Part shown: in pieces, positions 5,704 to 9,577 of the stretch
How positions within the stretch are numbered: the first letter of the stretch is position 1
Layout of the letters: every line of letters begins with the position of its first letter
From: Pseudomonadota bacterium
Lineage (GTDB): Bacteria; Pseudomonadota; Gammaproteobacteria; Steroidobacterales; Steroidobacteraceae
NCBI GenBank assembly: GCA_021781775.1
Contig: JAJXWE010000029.1
Span: 1 to 9,577 of the forward strand
DNA length: 9,577 nucleotides
Direction of reading: 5' to 3'
Position numbers and translations under genes: made by a program
Notes under the pieces: generated by a model
What the model was told of the DNA's origin: nothing
The model's database searches: none
The model's input: the letters and a program-made list of their open reading frames with translations, nothing else

Positions 5704-6741
5704 ATGGTCGATATCGCGCAACTGCTGGCATTCGCCGTCAAGAACAACGCCTCGGACCTGCATCTGTCCGCCGGGGTGCCGCCCATGATCCGTGTCGACG
5801 GCGACATGAAGCGGATCAATATGCCACCGCTGGCGCACAAGGAAGTGCACAGCATGGTGTATGACATCATGAACGACAAGCAGCGTAAGGCCTTCGAAGA
5901 GTTCTTCGAGACCGACTTCTCCTTCGAGATCCCGAAGCTCGCACGCTTTCGCGTGAATGCGTTCAACCAGAACCGCGGTGCCGGCGCGGTGTTCCGCACG
6001 ATTCCCTCGAACATCCAGTCGCTTGACGACCTGAACGCGCCGAAGATCTTCCGCGATCTGTGCATGCTGCCGCGCGGCCTGGTGCTGGTGACCGGGCCGA
6101 CCGGTTCGGGCAAATCGACCACCCTCGCCGGGATGGTCAATCACTGCAACGACAACCGGCCCGACCACATCATCACCATCGAGGACCCGATCGAGTTCGT
6201 GCACGAGTCCAAGCGCTGCCTGGTCAATCAGCGTGAGGTGCATCGCGACACGCTCGGTTTCAGCGAAGCGCTGCGTTCGGCGCTGCGCGAAGACCCCGAC
6301 GTGGTGCTGGTCGGAGAAATGCGCGACCTGGAGACCATCCGTCTCGCGCTCACCGCGGCGGAGACCGGCCACCTGGTCTTCGGCACGCTGCACACCAGTT
6401 CCGCGGCCAAGACCATCGACCGCGTGGTCGACGTATTCCCGGCGGCCGAGAAAGAGATGGTGCGCTCGATGCTCTCGGAATCGCTGCGCGCCGTGATTTC
6501 CCAGACGCTGCTGAAGCGCATCGGTGGCGGGCGCGTCGCGGCGCACGAGATCATGATCGGCACCCCGGCGATCCGTAACCTGATCCGCGAGGGCAAAATC
6601 GCGCAGATGTACTCGGCGATCCAGACCGGCCAGGCGAGCGGCATGCAGACGCTCGACCAATGCCTGGCAGAGCTGCTGTCCAAGGGGCAGGTGAGCAAGG
6701 AAGAGGCGCGCTTCAAGGCCCAGAACAAGGACGCCCTGTAG
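5704..6741 (+). CDS. pilT: PilT, type IV pilus retraction ATPase
   Basis: Hexameric cytoplasmic ATPase at the base of type IVa pili that drives pilin depolymerisation and retraction for twitching, adhesion and DNA uptake. The 345-residue product matches PilT in length and along its whole sequence. The N-terminal PAS-like domain starts at ASDLHLSAG (about 16-24). The RecA-like core has Walker A GPTGSGKST (131-139), the Asp box TIEDPIEF (158-165), Walker B VVLVGEMRD (200-208, catalytic Glu205) and the His box TGHLVFGTLHT (221-231). The retraction-specific motif AIRNLIRE is intact at 289-296. The start at 5704 is chosen because it follows a GGAG and matches the family N-terminus; in-frame ATGs further upstream would run into yggS. 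pilU follows after 46 bases in the same direction, so the two are probably co-transcribed. Confidence 0.98.
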   Translation: MVDIAQLLAFAVKNNASDLHLSAGVPPMIRVDGDMKRINMPPLAHKEVHSMVYDIMNDKQRKAFEEFFETDFSFEIPKLARFRVNAFNQNRGAGAVFRTIPSNIQSLDDLNAPKIFRDLCMLPRGLVLVTGPTGSGKSTTLAGMVNHCNDNRPDHIITIEDPIEFVHESKRCLVNQREVHRDTLGFSEALRSALREDPDVVLVGEMRDLETIRLALTAAETGHLVFGTLHTSSAAKTIDRVVDVFPAAEKEMVRSMLSESLRAVISQTLLKRIGGGRVAAHEIMIGTPAIRNLIREGKIAQMYSAIQTGQASGMQTLDQCLAELLSKGQVSKEEARFKAQNKDAL

Positions 6742-6772
6742 GGCGGGCCGGGCGCCTCGCCACTCATCAGAC

Positions 6773-6779
6773 AGGGGGA
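6773..6779 (+). promoter_or_regulatory. Ribosome binding site of pilU
   Basis: AGGGGGA lies eight bases before the ATG at 6788. This favours that ATG over the second in-frame ATG six bases further on. Confidence 0.65.
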
Positions 6780-6787
6780 ACCTCGCA

Positions 6788-7948
6788 ATGCCAATGGACC
6801 GCGACCAAGCGATCAAGCTGATTCACGATCTGCTGCGACGAATGGTCGAGCGCAGCGCCTCGGATCTGTTCCTCACCGCGGGCTTTCCGCCGGCGCTGAA
6901 GATCGACGGCGAGGTGCGGCCGCAGAGCGAACGGGCGCTCGCGCCCGAACAGTCGGCGACGCTCGTGCGTTCGCTGATGAATGACCGCCAGACCCGCGAG
7001 TTCGACGCCACTCACGAGTGCAACTTCGCGATCGCCCCACCGGGAATCGGCCGCTTCCGCGTCAGCGCGTTCGTCCAGCAGAGCACCTCCGGCTGCGTCA
7101 TCCGCATGATCAATGCGAACATCCCCACGTTCGAGGAGCTCGACCTGCCGCCGATCCTGAAGGAGCTCTCGCTGTCGAAGCGCGGCCTGGTGGTCGTGGT
7201 CGGCGGAACGGGATCCGGCAAATCGACCACCCTCGCCGCCATGGTCGGCTACCGCAACGAGAAGACGCGCGGCCACATCGTCACGGTGGAGGATCCGGTC
7301 GAGTTCATCCATCAGCACAGAGGCTGCGTCATCACGCACCGTGACGTGGGTGTCGACACCGATTCCTGGCAGGTGGCTCTGAAGAACGTCCTGCGCCAGG
7401 CCCCGGATGTCATCTACATCGGTGAGATCCGCGACCGCGAGACGATGGAGTACGCCGTCCAGTTCGCCGAGACCGGCCACCTGGTGTTTTCCACTTTGCA
7501 TGCCAACAACGCCAACCAGGCGCTGGACCGGATCATCAATTTCTTTCCCGACGAGCGGCGCGAGCAGCTGCTGATGGACCTGTCGCTGAACATCCGCGCG
7601 TTCGTCTCGCAGCGACTGGTGCCGCGCGAGGGCGGCGCCGGGCGTATTGCCGCCATGGAGATCATGCTCAATTCACCGCTGATCCAGGACCTCATCTTCA
7701 AGGGCGAAGTGGTCAAGATCCGCGACGTGATGGCCCGCTCGAACCGGCTCGGCATGAAGACCTTCGACCAGTCGCTGTTCGAGCTGTACGAGGCCGGGTT
7801 CATCTCCTACGAGGACGCGCTGCGCAATGCGGACTCGAAGAACGAGCTGCGGCTGCGCGTGAAGCTCGAGAGCCACCGGGAAAGCCCGCAGCTCGAGGAC
7901 GGCAGCCTCGCGCTCATGGACGAGCAGGACGAGGGACACAAGCCGTGA
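6788..7948 (+). CDS. pilU: PilU, type IV pilus retraction ATPase, Pseudomonas type
   Basis: PilT-dependent accessory retraction ATPase. In Pseudomonas, Vibrio and Acinetobacter, PilU works with PilT to increase retraction force. The 386-residue product has the N-terminal domain with SASDLFLTAGFPP (about 23-35), HECNFAIAPPGIGRFRVSAF (76-95), Walker A GGTGSGKST (139-147), the Asp box TVEDPVEF (166-173), Walker B VIYIGEIRD (208-216, Glu213) and the His box TGHLVFSTLHAN (229-240). The PilT motif AIRNLIRE is replaced by LIQDLIFK (298-305), as expected for PilU. The segment usually reading QREVG is HRDVG (184-188). The C-terminal tail after RVKL (about 361-386) is acidic and variable, as in other PilU proteins. 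Its stop overlaps the start of the third ATPase. Assignment rests on full-length resemblance to P. aeruginosa PilU from memory. Confidence 0.95.
   Translation: MPMDRDQAIKLIHDLLRRMVERSASDLFLTAGFPPALKIDGEVRPQSERALAPEQSATLVRSLMNDRQTREFDATHECNFAIAPPGIGRFRVSAFVQQSTSGCVIRMINANIPTFEELDLPPILKELSLSKRGLVVVVGGTGSGKSTTLAAMVGYRNEKTRGHIVTVEDPVEFIHQHRGCVITHRDVGVDTDSWQVALKNVLRQAPDVIYIGEIRDRETMEYAVQFAETGHLVFSTLHANNANQALDRIINFFPDERREQLLMDLSLNIRAFVSQRLVPREGGAGRIAAMEIMLNSPLIQDLIFKGEVVKIRDVMARSNRLGMKTFDQSLFELYEAGFISYEDALRNADSKNELRLRVKLESHRESPQLEDGSLALMDEQDEGHKP
7931..7936 (+). promoter_or_regulatory. Ribosome binding site of the third PilT/PilU paralog
   Basis: GAGGGA, inside the end of pilU, lies eight bases before the GTG at 7945. 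It supports the overlapping GTG start over any internal start. Confidence 0.5.
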
Positions 7949-9090
7949 GCGACCCGGGCCTGAGCGATCTGCAGCTCGGCCTGCCCGGCGAGGCGGGGGC
8001 CGCGGCGGCCACCGCAGCGGTTGCCGCGCTGCAGCTGAACACCAAGCCGCTGTTCAAGCTCATGGTCGAGCGCAAGGCCTCCGATCTGTTCTTCACCAGC
8101 AACGCGCCCATCAAGATCAAGATCGAGGGGCAGATCTACCCCATCAACAAGCAGGTGCTCAGTCCGCCGATGGTCCGCCAGGCGGTGCTGGCCTTGATGA
8201 GCCCCGAGCAGCGCGAGGTGTTCGCCCAAGAGCTCGAGCTGGATTTCGCGATTTCCGAGCCAGGCCTCGGGCGCTTCCGCGTCAACGCATTCATGCAGCG
8301 GGGCAATCCGGCCGTGGTGCTGCGCTACATCAGCGCCGAGATGCCTCGCATGGAGTCGCTGGCGCTGCCGGAGGCGGTCGGCGATCTGGCCCTGCAGAAG
8401 CGCGGACTGGTGCTCGTGGTCGGCGCGGCCGGCTCGGGCAAGTCGACCACGCTCGCCGCGATGATCAACCTGCGCAACGAGACGACCTCGGACCACATTC
8501 TCACCATCGAGGACCCGGTCGAGTTCCTGCACACCAACAAGCGCTCGATCGTCAATCAGCGCGAGGTGGGAATCGACACCAAGTCCTTCGCGACCGCGCT
8601 GCGCGGCGCGCTGCGCGCCGCGCCCGATGTCATTCTCGTCGGGGAGGTCCGCGACCGACAGAGCATGGAGGCGGCGATCCACCTGGCCGGCACCGGTCAT
8701 CTGGTGCTGGCGACGCTGCATGCCAACAACTGCGCCCAGACGCTCGATCGCATCATCAACATGTTTCCCCCGGAGCAGCACGGGCAGATCTTCCTCGACC
8801 TGTCGCAGTATCTGCGCGGCATCCTGGCGCAGCGCCTGGTGATGGGTAAGGACGGCCGCCGGGTCGCGGCAGTCGAAGTGATGCTCAATACTCCGCACAT
8901 CGCCGACCTGATCAACAAGGGCGACGTCGTGGGCGTCAAGGAAGCGATCGCCGCGAGCGCCGAGCAGGGCATTCGCAGTTTCGATGCCGCGCTGCATGCA
9001 CTGTACCGGGAGGGGCGGGTGGAGCTGGCCGTGGCACTCGCCCACGCCGATTCGCGCGCGAACCTCGAAGCCAAGATCAACTTCGGATGA
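7945..9090 (+). CDS. Third PilT/PilU-family type IV pilus ATPase (PilU-like paralog)
   Basis: Predicted cytoplasmic retraction-type ATPase of 381 residues, distinct from both upstream genes. After an Ala-rich N-terminal extension (about 1-33) come KLMVERKASDLFFTSNAP (38-55) and LDFAISEPGLGRFRVNAF (99-116). Walker A is GAAGSGKST (160-168), with Ala where most relatives have Thr; the Asp box TIEDPVEF is at 187-194. Walker B VILVGEVRD (229-237, Glu234) and the His box TGHLVLATLHAN (250-261) complete an intact catalytic set. TPHIADLINK replaces the PilT AIRNLIRE motif. The C-terminus ADSRANLEAKINFG resembles, from memory, the PilU form common in Betaproteobacteria more than Pseudomonas PilU. The GTG start overlaps the pilU stop (GTGA), so translation is probably coupled. 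A role in pilus retraction is likely but its division of labour with PilT and PilU is unknown. Confidence 0.93.
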   Translation: MSDPGLSDLQLGLPGEAGAAAATAAVAALQLNTKPLFKLMVERKASDLFFTSNAPIKIKIEGQIYPINKQVLSPPMVRQAVLALMSPEQREVFAQELELDFAISEPGLGRFRVNAFMQRGNPAVVLRYISAEMPRMESLALPEAVGDLALQKRGLVLVVGAAGSGKSTTLAAMINLRNETTSDHILTIEDPVEFLHTNKRSIVNQREVGIDTKSFATALRGALRAAPDVILVGEVRDRQSMEAAIHLAGTGHLVLATLHANNCAQTLDRIINMFPPEQHGQIFLDLSQYLRGILAQRLVMGKDGRRVAAVEVMLNTPHIADLINKGDVVGVKEAIAASAEQGIRSFDAALHALYREGRVELAVALAHADSRANLEAKINFG

Positions 9091-9096
9091 GGCTCC

Positions 9097-9112
9097 GGCC
9101 GGCGACGCGGCC
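9097..9112. terminator. Weak inverted repeat between convergent genes
   Basis: GGCCG (9097-9101) and CGGCC (9108-9112) form a 5-bp GC stem with a 6-base loop in the 36-base gap between the third ATPase and the convergent PyrK-like gene. There is no U-tract on either strand. Position is the main argument for termination. Confidence 0.25.
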
Positions 9113-9126
9113 CGCCAACAACGTCC

Positions 9127-9577
9127 TCAGAAGACCTGCAACGCGTCGAACACCGGGCCGTCCACGCACACCCGCTTCATCGCTTCGCCCTCGGGGGTGC
9201 GGACCCGCACGGTACAGCCGGCGCAGCCGCCGACCCCACAGGCCATGTATTCCTCGAGCGAAACCTGGCAGGGCACACCGTAGCGGCGGGCGAGCTGTGC
9301 GGTCGCCGCCAGCATCGGCGTCGGTCCGCAGGCGAACAGCTCCACCTCGGCGAGCTCCGCCGGGCCGAGCGAGCCGAGCCACTCGCTGGCCAGCTCCGTG
9401 ACATAGCCGTCGAAGCAGCCGGGGAAGCCCGCCCGGCTCGCGAGCCGGCTTGGCACGTCCCACTCCTCGAGCAGAGGCATCGCGGCGATGGTTCCGGCGG
9501 GCATGCCCGGCACCACCAGCGTCGAGGGTCGCGCATGGAAGGGGAAGGGAACCTCCGAGCCCATCAGCACGAGCGGT
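9127..9577 (-). CDS. PyrK-like dihydroorotate dehydrogenase electron-transfer subunit (C-terminal part)
   Basis: Iron-sulfur flavoprotein subunit that would pass electrons from a class 1B dihydroorotate dehydrogenase to NAD+ in pyrimidine synthesis. Only the C-terminal 149 or so codons are in the window; the frame stays open to the right edge, so the FAD-binding N-terminal domain lies outside. Counting from the GTG at 9570, visible elements are LMGSEVPFPF (2-11), the nucleotide-binding motif ACGPTPML (80-87) and a [2Fe-2S] ligand set C111-x4-C116-x2-C119-x15-C135 in MACGVGGCAGC...CVDGP, the classic PyrK arrangement. The GTG at 9570 falls in the middle of the domain and is not the start. It is convergent to the pilus ATPases. 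A related ferredoxin-NADP reductase-type subunit is the main alternative; the neighbouring gene beyond the window should settle it. Confidence 0.85.
   Translation of the reverse strand, partial: PLVLMGSEVPFPFHARPSTLVVPGMPAGTIAAMPLLEEWDVPSRLASRAGFPGCFDGYVTELASEWLGSLGPAELAEVELFACGPTPMLAATAQLARRYGVPCQVSLEEYMACGVGGCAGCTVRVRTPEGEAMKRVCVDGPVFDALQVF

Noticed and set aside
5452..6816. 454-codon open frame on the - strand opposite pilT
   Set aside because: It lies antisense to the fully conserved pilT. Its product is a His/Arg/Asp-rich string with no family resemblance. Long antisense frames are expected in GC-rich genes with strong codon bias; a similar 412-codon one lies opposite the third ATPase.
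1..9577. CRISPR, tRNA/rRNA, insertion sequence, toxin-antitoxin or phage features
   Set aside because: I scanned by eye for spaced repeats, cloverleaf-like segments, transposase or integrase motifs and small paired genes, and saw none. All sizeable stretches are accounted for by conserved chromosomal genes.

Overview
The window is GC-rich, densely coded bacterial chromosome with short intergenic gaps; the longest is about 137 bp. Gene content and order point to a gammaproteobacterium. The block yggS-proC-yggT-yggU diverging from pilT-pilU is, from memory, the arrangement of the Pseudomonas aeruginosa pilTU locus. The high GC content and a PyrK-like gene beside pilU make me lean towards a Xanthomonadales, Nevskiales or Steroidobacterales-like lineage, but that placement is inference.

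Layout. Bases 1-2550 (+ strand) hold htpG, the bacterial Hsp90, whose first codon or codons lie outside the window. A small alpha/beta hydrolase overlaps its stop codon by four bases. A perfect GC-rich hairpin at 2587-2611 separates these genes from a convergent HU-family nucleoid protein gene (2636-2950, - strand). The HU gene has a recognisable promoter with an extended -10 and an A-tract just upstream of the -35. Next, on the - strand, is the group yggS -> proC -> yggT -> yggU (5621 down to 3088): a PLP-homeostasis protein, pyrroline-5-carboxylate reductase, a YGGT-family membrane protein and a DUF167 protein. An 82-bp divergent spacer (5622-5703) leads to a + strand run of three consecutive type IV pilus retraction-type ATPases: pilT (5704-6741), pilU (6788-7948) and a third PilT/PilU paralog (7945-9090) that overlaps pilU by four bases. 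At the right edge, convergent to them, is the C-terminal part of a PyrK-like dihydroorotate dehydrogenase electron-transfer subunit.

How the genes work together. PilT and PilU power pilus retraction (twitching motility, DNA uptake, surface sensing). The third ATPase is probably co-translated with PilU and may form a further motor ring or accessory. YggS and ProC link PLP homeostasis and proline synthesis. YggT and YggU are conserved partners of unclear function. HtpG and HU are a general chaperone and a chromosome-architecture protein.

I found no CRISPR array, tRNA or rRNA gene, insertion sequence, phage gene or obvious defence island. The most noteworthy item is the three-gene retraction-ATPase cluster, especially the third member, with its Ala-rich N-terminal extension and variant Walker A. 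Everything else is mostly conserved core genome, and I do not see strong evidence of a wholly new system.
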